Shown here: positions 1 to 5,565 of the stretch, in pieces
How the letters are laid out: each line of letters opens with the position of its first letter
Position numbering within the stretch: the stretch's first letter is position 1
Assembly (NCBI GenBank): GCA_903920405.1
Contig: CAIXMC010000158.1
Location: 1-13,961 of the forward strand
Length of the DNA stretch: 13,961 nt
Origin: an uncultured beta proteobacterium
Lineage (GTDB): Bacteria > Pseudomonadota > Gammaproteobacteria > Burkholderiales > Burkholderiaceae_C
Direction of reading: 5' to 3'
Program-made: the position numbers and the translations under genes
Notes under the pieces: model-generated
What the model saw: the letters and a program-made list of their open reading frames with translations, nothing else
Told to the model about the DNA's origin: nothing
Databases searched by the model: none

Positions 1-428
1 AAGAACTTGTCTTTGGAAAACAAATGACCCAAGCCAGAAATGGGGTTAAGACGGCTAAAGTCAGGCATGATGGGTTTGAGACTGGCCACCCATCCACCTG
101 CTGCAACCGTGCTGCCCACCGTCACCGTTAGCACGACGCCACCAAATATGGCGCTGATCACCAAGCCTACAGCGACCATAGTGCCCAGCCGGTGAAGCAT
201 GGTCAGAGGGTCATGGACAGATTGAGCATTGAAAAGAAGCTGCAAACTGAGCTCGTTTTGCAGACGATCAAACATCATTGGGCCAAAAGCGATCAAGCAA
301 AAGGCACCCGTGCCCAGTACGGCCAAATGGGCTAAATCGCGAGAGCGTGCGACCTGTCCGTCTTCGCGAGCCTTATCCAGCTTGCGTTCGGAGGCGGGTA
401 GGTTACGGTCTTGACTGCTGGATTCCAT
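1..428 (-). CDS. flhB: Flagellar export gate protein FlhB, N-terminal part, cut by window edge
   Basis: FlhB is an inner-membrane component of the flagellar type III export gate and sets the switch from hook to filament export. About 142 codons are visible with no stop before the left edge. The reading begins MESSSQDRN and carries the conserved start of the family, ERKLDKAREDGQVARSRDL (about residues 14-32), followed by hydrophobic stretches around residues 33-50 and 82-110 that fit the first two membrane segments. The self-cleaving NPTH site lies outside the window. The ATG at 428 has no convincing Shine-Dalgarno sequence, but the next upstream in-frame codons give no better start and the protein begins where family members do. 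It lies 89 nt downstream of cheZ on the same strand, as in other betaproteobacterial flagellar clusters, and is probably co-transcribed with it. Confidence 0.93.
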   Translation of the reverse strand, partial: MESSSQDRNLPASERKLDKAREDGQVARSRDLAHLAVLGTGAFCLIAFGPMMFDRLQNELSLQLLFNAQSVHDPLTMLHRLGTMVAVGLVISAIFGGVVLTVTVGSTVAAGGWVASLKPIMPDFSRLNPISGLGHLFSKDKF

Positions 429-517
429 GATGTGAGAAGGTTTTACCCATTGTCATCATCGCTTTGAAAAACTAAAGGGAGAAAAGCAGGTGATTTGCTG
501 CCCTGATTGAAAAACCG

Positions 518-1144
518 TCAAAAACCCAGACTGGCCAATAAATCATCCACCTCAGATTGCCCTTGAACAACGTCAGGGTTACCTTCAGGATGGATCACAG
601 GGCCGTGCAAAACAAGTTCAGCAGGTTTGGGTTGCGTATGCACATCGGGTGGGGCAGTCAAAATGAGCAACTGAACAAGTTGCTCTTCAATGTTGGCTGC
701 CAGGTTCACGACCTTGGTGATCACCTGCCCCGTCAAATCATGAAAGTCTTGGGCCATCATGATGTCAGTCAGATTTTGGTCAATCCCCTGGGCGGCTTGT
801 TCAATGTCCAAAATAAAATTCATCACATGCCCACGCGCAACGGCTGCGACGGGGTCTTGGGCGATAAGAGCACCCACACGCCTGGCTTCTGCAGTAATGT
901 GGTCATGGTGAGCTTTGGCTTGATCAACGCTGTTGAGAACTTTTTCAGCGGCCTCGCCGGTCAGGCGCGCAATGTAAGACAAACGACTCTTGGCATCGGG
1001 AAGCTCACCTGCCCAAATTTTTACCTTGTCTGTCAAACCCAGACCGTTCAGTGAATCATGCAGTTGACGTGTGAGTGAACCTAAACGCTGATGCACATCT
1101 TGCGGCACAGTCGGCAGACAAAAGGCAGTTGTCACGCTGTTCAC
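518..1144 (-). CDS. cheZ: CheY-P phosphatase CheZ
   Basis: CheZ accelerates loss of phosphate from CheY-P and so ends the tumble/reversal signal at the flagellar switch. The 208-residue product is close to the 214 residues of the E. coli protein. It has the catalytic segment [15 protein letters not shown] (residues 128-142); D136 and Q140 correspond to E. coli D143 and Q147. The C-terminus [10 protein letters not shown] is the conserved CheY-binding tail, reached through a proline-rich linker (about 164-195). The start is GTG; it overlaps the cheY stop by 4 nt (GTGA), which suggests translational coupling of the enzyme to its substrate. Both key residues and the tail are intact, so it should be active. 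Confidence 0.96.
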   Translation of the reverse strand: MNSVTTAFCLPTVPQDVHQRLGSLTRQLHDSLNGLGLTDKVKIWAGELPDAKSRLSYIARLTGEAAEKVLNSVDQAKAHHDHITAEARRVGALIAQDPVAAVARGHVMNFILDIEQAAQGIDQNLTDIMMAQDFHDLTGQVITKVVNLAANIEEQLVQLLILTAPPDVHTQPKPAELVLHGPVIHPEGNPDVVQGQSEVDDLLASLGF

Positions 1145-1530
1145 TTCAACCCCATCTTGGTCAAAATTAAATTGACCTTGTCTTCAAGAGTGGCTTTGGT
1201 GAACGGTTTGACGATATAACCGGCAGCACCTTGCTGGGCAGCCATGATGATGTCTTCCTTGCGTGCTTCGGCTGTCACCATCAGCACCGGAATGTGTTTG
1301 AGTCTTTCGTCTTTTTTGACTTCAGCAAGCAACTGAAACCCGTTCATGTTGGGCATATTGATGTCACTCACCACAAAATCAAAACTGCCATTTCTCAGCT
1401 TGTGCAATGCCACAGCACCATCTTCAGCTTCATCAGCTTCTGTGTAACCGCTTTCCTTGAGCAAATTGCGGACAATGCGACGCATCGTTGAAAAATCATC
1501 CACCACCAAAAATTTAAGCGTGCTGGCCAT
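1141..1530 (-). CDS. cheY: Chemotaxis response regulator CheY
   Basis: Single-domain receiver that, once phosphorylated by CheA, binds FliM and changes flagellar rotation. The 129 residues align closely with E. coli CheY over the whole length. Visible active-site residues are D11 and D12 ([10 protein letters not shown]), phospho-acceptor D56 ([10 protein letters not shown]), T86 (MVTAEA), Y105 and K108 (GYIVKPF). The ATG at 1530 is preceded by a GAAAGG-type ribosome site about 9 nt upstream. The gene overlaps cheZ by 4 nt. Upstream, it is separated from motB by the palindromic repeat element and by a stretch of short tandem repeats, so it may have its own promoter. cheA is not in the window. 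Confidence 0.97.
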   Translation of the reverse strand: MASTLKFLVVDDFSTMRRIVRNLLKESGYTEADEAEDGAVALHKLRNGSFDFVVSDINMPNMNGFQLLAEVKKDERLKHIPVLMVTAEARKEDIIMAAQQGAAGYIVKPFTKATLEDKVNLILTKMGLK

Positions 1531-1560
1531 AAGACTGCCTTTCGATGGTGCTAACTAACT

Positions 1561-1630
1561 CTGACATAACTGACATAAATCGGTATCGGTTCATATTGAC
1601 TTGATCCTAATGGTTGATCACTTGGTTGAC
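1561..1630 (-). promoter_or_regulatory. Repeat-rich control region upstream of cheY (candidate promoter/operator)
   Basis: Reading the plus strand, CTGACATAA occurs twice in tandem (1561-1578), followed at once by ATCGGT twice in tandem (1579-1590), then TTGAC (1596), TTGATC (1601), TTGATC (1614) and TTGAC (1626) at 12-13 nt steps from 1601. On the cheY strand 1590-1583 reads ACCGATAC, similar to the sigma-28 minus-10 consensus GCCGATAA, but no good TAAA box lies 15 nt upstream. The region fits a promoter/operator for cheY-cheZ-flhB. The repeats are seen directly; the regulatory role is inferred. Confidence 0.35.
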
Positions 1631-1654
1631 ATTGGTATCTGTTAAGGATATGGT
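1626..1654 (+). promoter_or_regulatory. Candidate sigma-70 promoter reading into the repeat element, antisense to motB
   Basis: A perfect minus-35 TTGACA (1626-1631) is followed after 17 nt by TATGGT (1649-1654; 4 of 6 matches to TATAAT). The minus-10 lies inside the outer arm of the palindromic element, while the minus-35 lies just outside it. A transcript would start near 1661, run through the hairpin and continue antisense to the 3' end of motB. This is a sequence match only. Confidence 0.3.
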
Positions 1655-1808
1655 CAATAATAAGTTCCGCATTTGGCTCGTCAGATTTGGGCGCACTGCG
1701 TCGTTACAAATCGCTTATGTGGCTGGGCCACACCGCACGATTTGCGCCTAGCATTACATCCCAACTCTGACGGTCAAATGCGGAACTTATTGTTGACCAT
1801 ATCCTAAG
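1642..1808. repeat. 167-bp near-palindromic interspersed element, copy 1 (MITE-like)
   Basis: The unit is symmetric about position 1725 (TGTGGC-TGG-GCCACA). Outer arms pair almost perfectly: TTAAGGATATGGTCAATAAT at the left mirrors the right end with two differences, and AATAAGTTCCGCATTTG is exactly mirrored. Inner parts pair in blocks (GTCAGA, TTGGG, AAATCG, TGTGGC) separated by unpaired bubbles. A second copy starts at 13809 in the same orientation, with 53 identical bases (1671-1723 versus 13838-13890). The element has no transposase and no convincing gene, which suggests a non-autonomous mobile element. Target duplications are not clear. I do not recognise a named family. Confidence 0.8.
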
Positions 1809-2698
1809 GGAGGTTCAACTGCCACTTCAGAACGCCTTGGACCCAGCAATCGCTCTTCAGCTTCACGCGTCATCACAGTAATGCTGATTCTACGGTTAGC
1901 CGCACTGCGCGGATGGTCTGCATCTTGCAACACACTCGAAGCCAATCCCATCACGCGGGCTATTTTGTCGTCAGGCATGCCAGCAGCTACCAGCTCGCGG
2001 CGCGAGGCATTGGCCCTGTCAGCCGATAACTCCCAGTTGCTATAGCCATGAACACCCAAACCGTAGGGTGTTTGGTCGGTGTGCCCGTCCAAACTGATTT
2101 TGTTGTCAACGTCAAACAGGGCGGCACCAATTTCACGCAAGATGTTATGCATGTAAGGTTTGACAATGGCGCTGCCACTGTCAAACATGGGACGCTTTTG
2201 ATCGTCCACAATTTGAATTTGCAGACCATCGGGAGTCATGCGCAGACTAATTTGTTTGCTGAATTCTGTCAAACTGGGTGTGTTGGAGATGATGGCGCTG
2301 ATGGTGGCGCTGAGTTCAGCGAGTTTTTGCGCGTCCTGTTTGGCACGTTCTGACTTTTTTTGTTCCTTCGTCGACTTTTTGGCCTTGCCATCTCCACGCC
2401 TGGATAGACCAGACGATTGCGTCAAGTCGCTACCGCCCCCGGTGATGATGCTCGCACTGGCTCCCGCGCCGGCGCCCCCTTGCATGGCCACTCTGAGTGG
2501 CGACTGAAAATAATCCGCAAGCCCTTTTTTGTCGCCCTCAGATGTGCTTCCAAGCAGCCACATCAGCAAAAAGAAGGCCATCATGGCAGTTACAAAGTCA
2601 GCGTAAGCAATTTTCCAGGCACCTCCATGCACTGAGTGGCCACCTTTTTTGATCCGCTTGATGATGATGGGCTGGAGTTTTTTGGCTTCGGTTGCCAT
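1787..2698 (-). CDS. motB: Flagellar motor stator protein MotB
   Basis: MotB anchors the stator to peptidoglycan and, with MotA, forms the ion channel that powers flagellar rotation. The 303 residues show a basic N-terminus (HSVHGGAWKIAYADFVTAMM), a single membrane segment (about 30-50) with the ion-carrying D34 (E. coli D32), the plug/linker region with a Gly/Ala stretch (74-90) and a Lys-rich segment (104-125), and an OmpA-type peptidoglycan-binding domain (about 165-278; GHTDQTPYG at 205-213, NWELSADRA at 221-229). The start lies 12 nt after motA. Oddly, the last six residues (LGYGQQ) and the TAA stop are encoded by the outer arm of the palindromic element, so the native C-terminus was probably replaced when the element inserted. 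The tail is outside the folded domain, so function is likely kept. Confidence 0.96.
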   Translation of the reverse strand: MATEAKKLQPIIIKRIKKGGHSVHGGAWKIAYADFVTAMMAFFLLMWLLGSTSEGDKKGLADYFQSPLRVAMQGGAGAGASASIITGGGSDLTQSSGLSRRGDGKAKKSTKEQKKSERAKQDAQKLAELSATISAIISNTPSLTEFSKQISLRMTPDGLQIQIVDDQKRPMFDSGSAIVKPYMHNILREIGAALFDVDNKISLDGHTDQTPYGLGVHGYSNWELSADRANASRRELVAAGMPDDKIARVMGLASSVLQDADHPRSAANRRISITVMTREAEERLLGPRRSEVAVEPPLGYGQQ

Positions 2699-2710
2699 AA
2701 TGTCTGATCT

Positions 2711-3568
2711 TTATTTCTTCTTGACAAAAGATTCAAGTTCAATAAAGCTCGGTCGATCGGTAGAGTAAAGCACTTTACGACCAAACTCAATGGCGGTGGC
2801 GGGGTTATAACCTTGCATACTGGCCAGCAACGTGGTTTTAATGCACTGAAACTCTTTACTTGCTTCTTCTACCTTCTGCTCTAGCAGACCCGCCAAGGGT
2901 TCAGCAAAAGCGTAAGCCAGCAAAATGCCCAAAAACGTCCCCACCAGTGCAGATGCGATCATGCCACCCAACACAGCAGGCGGCTGCCCCACAGAACCCA
3001 TGGTGTTCACCACACCCAAAACCGCCGCCACAATTCCAAAGGCGGGCAAACCACCCGCTACGCGTTGCAATGCTGCCACCGCTGCATGCTCTTCAGCGTG
3101 ATGAGTGTCAATTTCACTGTCCATCAAAGACTCAATTTCATGAGCATTTAAATTGCCAGAAACCATCATTCGTAAATAATCAGTAATGAATTCAACAACA
3201 TGATGATCATGACCCACTTCTCCATGCTTTTTAAAAATTTCAGATGAATGCGGTTCTTCAACATCTTTTTCAATGGCCATCAAACCCTCTTTGCGTGCTT
3301 TTTGCAAAATGTCATAAAGCAGCGCCAATAAATCCATGTAACGAGCTTTGGTGTACTTACTGCCCTTAAAGCAGGTTCCCAAGCCCTTCATGCTGGACTT
3401 GATGACTTTCATCTGATTGTTGGCAACAAAAGCGCCCATGGTGGCACCACCAATGGTGATGATCTCGAATGGCAACGCTTTAAGTAACACGCTCATGTTG
3501 CCACCGTGGAAGATGTAAACTCCAAAAACGCACACCAAAACCATTAACCAACCAACGATGACAAACAT
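2711..3568 (-). CDS. motA: Flagellar motor stator protein MotA
   Basis: MotA is the membrane partner of MotB; its cytoplasmic loop pushes on FliG. The 285-residue product begins MFVIVGWLMVLVCVFGVY, matching the usual MotA start. R92 and E100 in the cytoplasmic loop correspond to E. coli R90 and E98, and P175 (GGLPAFGIVAAVLGVV) and P224 (AFAEPLAG) to P173 and P222, all needed for torque. Membrane segments are visible at about 3-20, 34-50, 174-192 and 200-222. No clear Shine-Dalgarno sequence precedes the ATG; instead a small hairpin lies 18 nt upstream. It is the first gene of the minus-strand cluster and diverges from glgC. Its length and motifs point to a proton-driven enteric-type stator, which I infer only from similarity. 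Confidence 0.96.
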   Translation of the reverse strand: MFVIVGWLMVLVCVFGVYIFHGGNMSVLLKALPFEIITIGGATMGAFVANNQMKVIKSSMKGLGTCFKGSKYTKARYMDLLALLYDILQKARKEGLMAIEKDVEEPHSSEIFKKHGEVGHDHHVVEFITDYLRMMVSGNLNAHEIESLMDSEIDTHHAEEHAAVAALQRVAGGLPAFGIVAAVLGVVNTMGSVGQPPAVLGGMIASALVGTFLGILLAYAFAEPLAGLLEQKVEEASKEFQCIKTTLLASMQGYNPATAIEFGRKVLYSTDRPSFIELESFVKKK

Positions 3569-3586
3569 AGGGCAAGTGCGTCTGGC

Positions 3587-3600
3587 GAAGCCTGGGCTTC
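3587..3600 (-). other. Small hairpin in motA leader
   Basis: GAAGCC-TG-GGCTTC forms a perfect 6-bp stem with a 2-nt loop, ending 18 nt before the motA start codon. On the motA strand it is preceded, not followed, by six T residues, so it is not a terminator in that direction. With no clear ribosome site for motA, it may influence translation initiation; this is inference. Confidence 0.35.
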
Positions 3601-3637
3601 AAAAAAGGCGGCACACCATGTGCTGCCCGCCCCTATC

Positions 3638-3666
3638 ATATCGTAAGCAAAAACGTAGCGTTTTTA
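3638..3666 (-). promoter_or_regulatory. Weak sigma-28-like promoter candidate for motA
   Basis: On the motA strand TAAA (3666-3663) is followed 17 nt later by TACGATAT (3645-3638), which shares CGATA with the flagellar sigma-28 minus-10 consensus GCCGATAA. The usual spacing is about 15 nt, so the match is imperfect. The spacer includes most of a 7-bp inverted repeat, AAAAACG-TAG-CGTTTTT (3649-3665). A start near 3630 would leave a leader of about 60 nt. motA is a late, sigma-28-dependent gene in E. coli. Confidence 0.3.
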
Positions 3667-3849
3667 GATAAAAATACATCCAAAGCCACGTCTAATTCCA
3701 TTTTCGATTCGATGCAACATCCATCATTGGAATTAGTCTCAGAGATATGAATCACATGATTGTTTCATTATTAAAATTAAAATGGAATGATGTGCGCAAG
3801 TTGATTTGTGTTTAACGTAAAAGAATTCAAAAATCATAGCAATTTCCGC

Positions 3850-3905
3850 AGGTCAGACTTCGGTCCAACAACCAGCCTGAAGGTTGGACTGAAGTCCGAC
3901 CTTTT
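3850..3905 (+). repeat. REP-like long hairpin, possible terminator or attenuator upstream of glgC
   Basis: A 20-position stem pairs 3850-3869 with 3883-3902 (18 Watson-Crick pairs, one G-T, one A-C) around a 13-nt loop, and is followed by TTT. The right arm is itself palindromic (GGACT-GA-AGTCC) and the left arm nearly so, the double symmetry typical of REP-type sequences. A Rho-independent terminator is odd between two divergent genes, so a repetitive extragenic palindrome or a leader attenuator for glgC is more likely. Only one copy is present in the window. Confidence 0.6.
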
Positions 3906-3929
3906 GTCCTCTAAAAATATACCGTGCCA

Positions 3930-3958
3930 TTCAAAGACAAGAGGGTCTAACTTATAGA
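3930..3958 (+). promoter_or_regulatory. Candidate sigma-70 promoter for glgC
   Basis: TTCAAA (3930-3935) and TATAGA (3953-3958) are 17 nt apart, each with four of six consensus matches. Transcription would begin near 3965, which would put the upstream GTG (3963) at or before the transcript start and favour the ATG at 4020. The evidence is spacing and hexamer match only. Confidence 0.35.
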
Positions 3959-4019
3959 ATGAGTGCCTGAGCCTCGTGATGGCTTTGATTCATTTAACCC
4001 TTCGCCTCAGGTACTCCAA

Positions 4020-5330
4020 ATGCCCCATGATCTTGCATTAAACACCGGCGCACCCGATCGCCGCAGCACCCGTTTTATCAGCCAACTGACCCACAACACC
4101 TTCGCGATGGTTCTAGCAGGTGGACGTGGTAGTCGACTCCATGACTTGACGAACTGGCGTTCCAAACCCGCCGTGCCGTTTGGTGGGAAGTTTCGTATCA
4201 TTGACTTTACCCTGTCCAATTGCGTGAATTCAGGGGTGCGTCGGATTGGTGTGGCCACCCAGTACAAAGCACAAAGCCTGATTCGGCATTTGCAATTGGG
4301 TTGGAGTTTTCTTGATGGTCGGTTGGGTGAGTTTATTGAAATCATGCCAGCACAACAGCAAGTGGACGAAGCCCAGTGGTATCAGGGCACCGCCGATGCT
4401 GTGTTTCAAAATCTGCGTGAAATTCGCCACGCCAATCCCAAATATGTGCTTGTGCTCTCAGGCGATCACATCTACCGCATGGACTATGGCCGGATGTTGG
4501 CAGCGCACGTAGAACGCGGTGCCGACCTTACCGTGGCTTGTATTGAGGTGCCTATCGAAGATGCCCATGAGTTTGGTGTGATGTCGGTGATGGAAGATGG
4601 TCGCATCAACGCTTTTCAGGAAAAGCCAGAGCAACCCCAGCCTATGCCCGGCAACCCCGACAGAGCCTTGGCCAGTATGGGCATTTATGTTTTCAATGCA
4701 GCCTTTTTGTTTGAGCAACTCAGGCGTGATGCTGATGACCCAAAATCAAGCCACGATTTTGGCAAGGATGTCATTCCCCACTGTGTAAAACTCTACCATG
4801 CTTTTGCACAAAATTTTGCTGAAAGTTGCGTCCAGGAACCTGGCAAGTCTGCCTACTGGCGCGATGTGGGAACACTCGATGCCTACTGGGCTGCCAATAT
4901 GGACCTGGTGGCAGTCACACCAAAATTGAGCTTGTACGATGACAATTGGCCCATCTGGACATGGCAACAGCAAAGTCCACCTGCCAAATTTGTTTTTGAT
5001 GATGATGACCGGCGCGGAACTGCTGTGGACTCCATGGTGTCTGATGGTTGTATTGTCAGCGGCTCGACGGTGCGTCGCTGCATGTTGTTCGCGGGGGTGC
5101 GTTTGCACAGTTATTCGTTGGTAGAAGATTCGATTTTGCTGCCCAATGTGCAGATTGGTCACCGCTGTGTACTTCAAAAGTGCATTGTTGACCGCGATTG
5201 CTACTTGCCCGATGACACTCGCATTGGGTTTGATCACGTGAAAGACAGTCAGCGCTTCCATGTGACTGAATCCGGCCTGACGCTGATCACCAGAACCATG
5301 TTGGGTCAGGATGTTGACGCCATACGCTGA
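4020..5330 (+). CDS. glgC: Glucose-1-phosphate adenylyltransferase (ADP-glucose pyrophosphorylase)
   Basis: GlgC makes ADP-glucose from glucose-1-phosphate and ATP, the committed and allosterically controlled step of bacterial glycogen synthesis. The 436-residue form aligns along its length with E. coli GlgC (431 residues). It has the nucleotide-binding LAGGRGSRL (32-40), K49 in [16 protein letters not shown] (equivalent to activator-site K39), GDHIYRMDY (148-156), K202 in FQEKP (equivalent to glucose-1-phosphate-binding K195), [10 protein letters not shown] and [12 protein letters not shown], then a C-terminal left-handed beta-helix. I chose ATG 4020 because AGG lies 8 nt before it and because of length. 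An in-frame GTG at 3963 would add 19 residues but lacks a well-placed ribosome site. No other glg gene is in the window, so it stands apart from the common glgBXCAP grouping. Confidence 0.95.
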   Translation: MPHDLALNTGAPDRRSTRFISQLTHNTFAMVLAGGRGSRLHDLTNWRSKPAVPFGGKFRIIDFTLSNCVNSGVRRIGVATQYKAQSLIRHLQLGWSFLDGRLGEFIEIMPAQQQVDEAQWYQGTADAVFQNLREIRHANPKYVLVLSGDHIYRMDYGRMLAAHVERGADLTVACIEVPIEDAHEFGVMSVMEDGRINAFQEKPEQPQPMPGNPDRALASMGIYVFNAAFLFEQLRRDADDPKSSHDFGKDVIPHCVKLYHAFAQNFAESCVQEPGKSAYWRDVGTLDAYWAANMDLVAVTPKLSLYDDNWPIWTWQQQSPPAKFVFDDDDRRGTAVDSMVSDGCIVSGSTVRRCMLFAGVRLHSYSLVEDSILLPNVQIGHRCVLQKCIVDRDCYLPDDTRIGFDHVKDSQRFHVTESGLTLITRTMLGQDVDAIR

Positions 5331-5338
5331 CGGCGTAT
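5322..5338 (+). other. Hairpin holding the glgC stop codon in its loop
   Basis: ATACGC (5322-5327) pairs with GCGTAT (5333-5338) around the loop TGACG, whose first three bases are the glgC stop. After a one-base bulge, GCC/GGT can extend the stem. No T-run follows, so it is not a standard Rho-independent terminator; it may stabilise the 3' end of the message. Confidence 0.35.
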
Positions 5339-5360
5339 TGGTGTTGTGAAACTGTCAAGT

Positions 5361-5412
5361 TTGCTATTTTACTGATAGCTACTTATGCAATACTGACGGG
5401 CGTTAGAGCCTT
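5361..5412 (-). repeat. Short interspersed repeat, copy A (inverted relative to 11291-11345)
   Basis: Read on the minus strand this stretch gives GGCTCTAACGCCCGTC, then a TTGC-containing middle, then TAGCTAT and AATAGCAA. The same order of blocks appears on the plus strand at 11291-11345. It includes a small GCTAT/ATAGC hairpin. From memory, spacer repeats of this form (a GCTCTAGCGC block followed by an AGCTAT-ATAG block) are frequent in Comamonadaceae genomes; I could not check this. Confidence 0.55.
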
Positions 5413-5490
5413 ATTTCTTGGTGAAGAATAGTTCTCGTCTAGGTGTGTCGGATTCTGGACATCGGACGGATTTTTATAGCGGGTCTGTTT

Positions 5491-5539
5491 TTTTTTCAGG
5501 CGACACTCTGCCAGATAATGCAACCCCTGTTGTGCAGGG
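5491..5539 (+). promoter_or_regulatory. Candidate promoter and leader hairpin of the cheB/cheR-fusion gene
   Basis: GATAAT (5514-5519; five of six matches to the minus-10 consensus) lies 17 nt after a T-rich minus-35 candidate (5491-5496, three of six). A start near 5526 would leave a 40-nt leader. A 5-bp hairpin, CCCTG-TTGTG-CAGGG (5525-5539), lies at the presumed 5' end. AAGG sits 7 nt before the ATG at 5566 and is a good ribosome site. The promoter itself is weakly supported. Confidence 0.3.
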
Positions 5540-5565
5540 ATATTCCCCATTTTTAAGGTTCAAGC

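Larger units (their letters stand above)
3569..3962. other. Divergent intergenic region between motA and glgC, no gene seen
   Basis: This 394-nt spacer is AT-rich in the middle (about 3700-3840) and carries no credible reading frame. Besides the separately listed elements it holds a spaced inverted repeat, CTAATTCCA (3692-3700) with TGGAATTAG (3728-3736). Both flanking genes start from it, so promoters for each should be here. Confidence 0.6.

Noticed and set aside
429..517. Possible terminator between cheZ and flhB (GCAG/CTGC stem followed by TTTT on the minus strand)
   Set aside because: The stem is only 4-5 bp with an 8-nt loop, too weak to call.
1678..1767. Open frame within the palindromic element (product like SDLGALRRYKSLMW), also open in copy 2
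   Set aside because: It has no start codon with a ribosome site, and the few differences between copies change residues (L to H, T to A, L to F). It is best read as a chance frame in a repeat.
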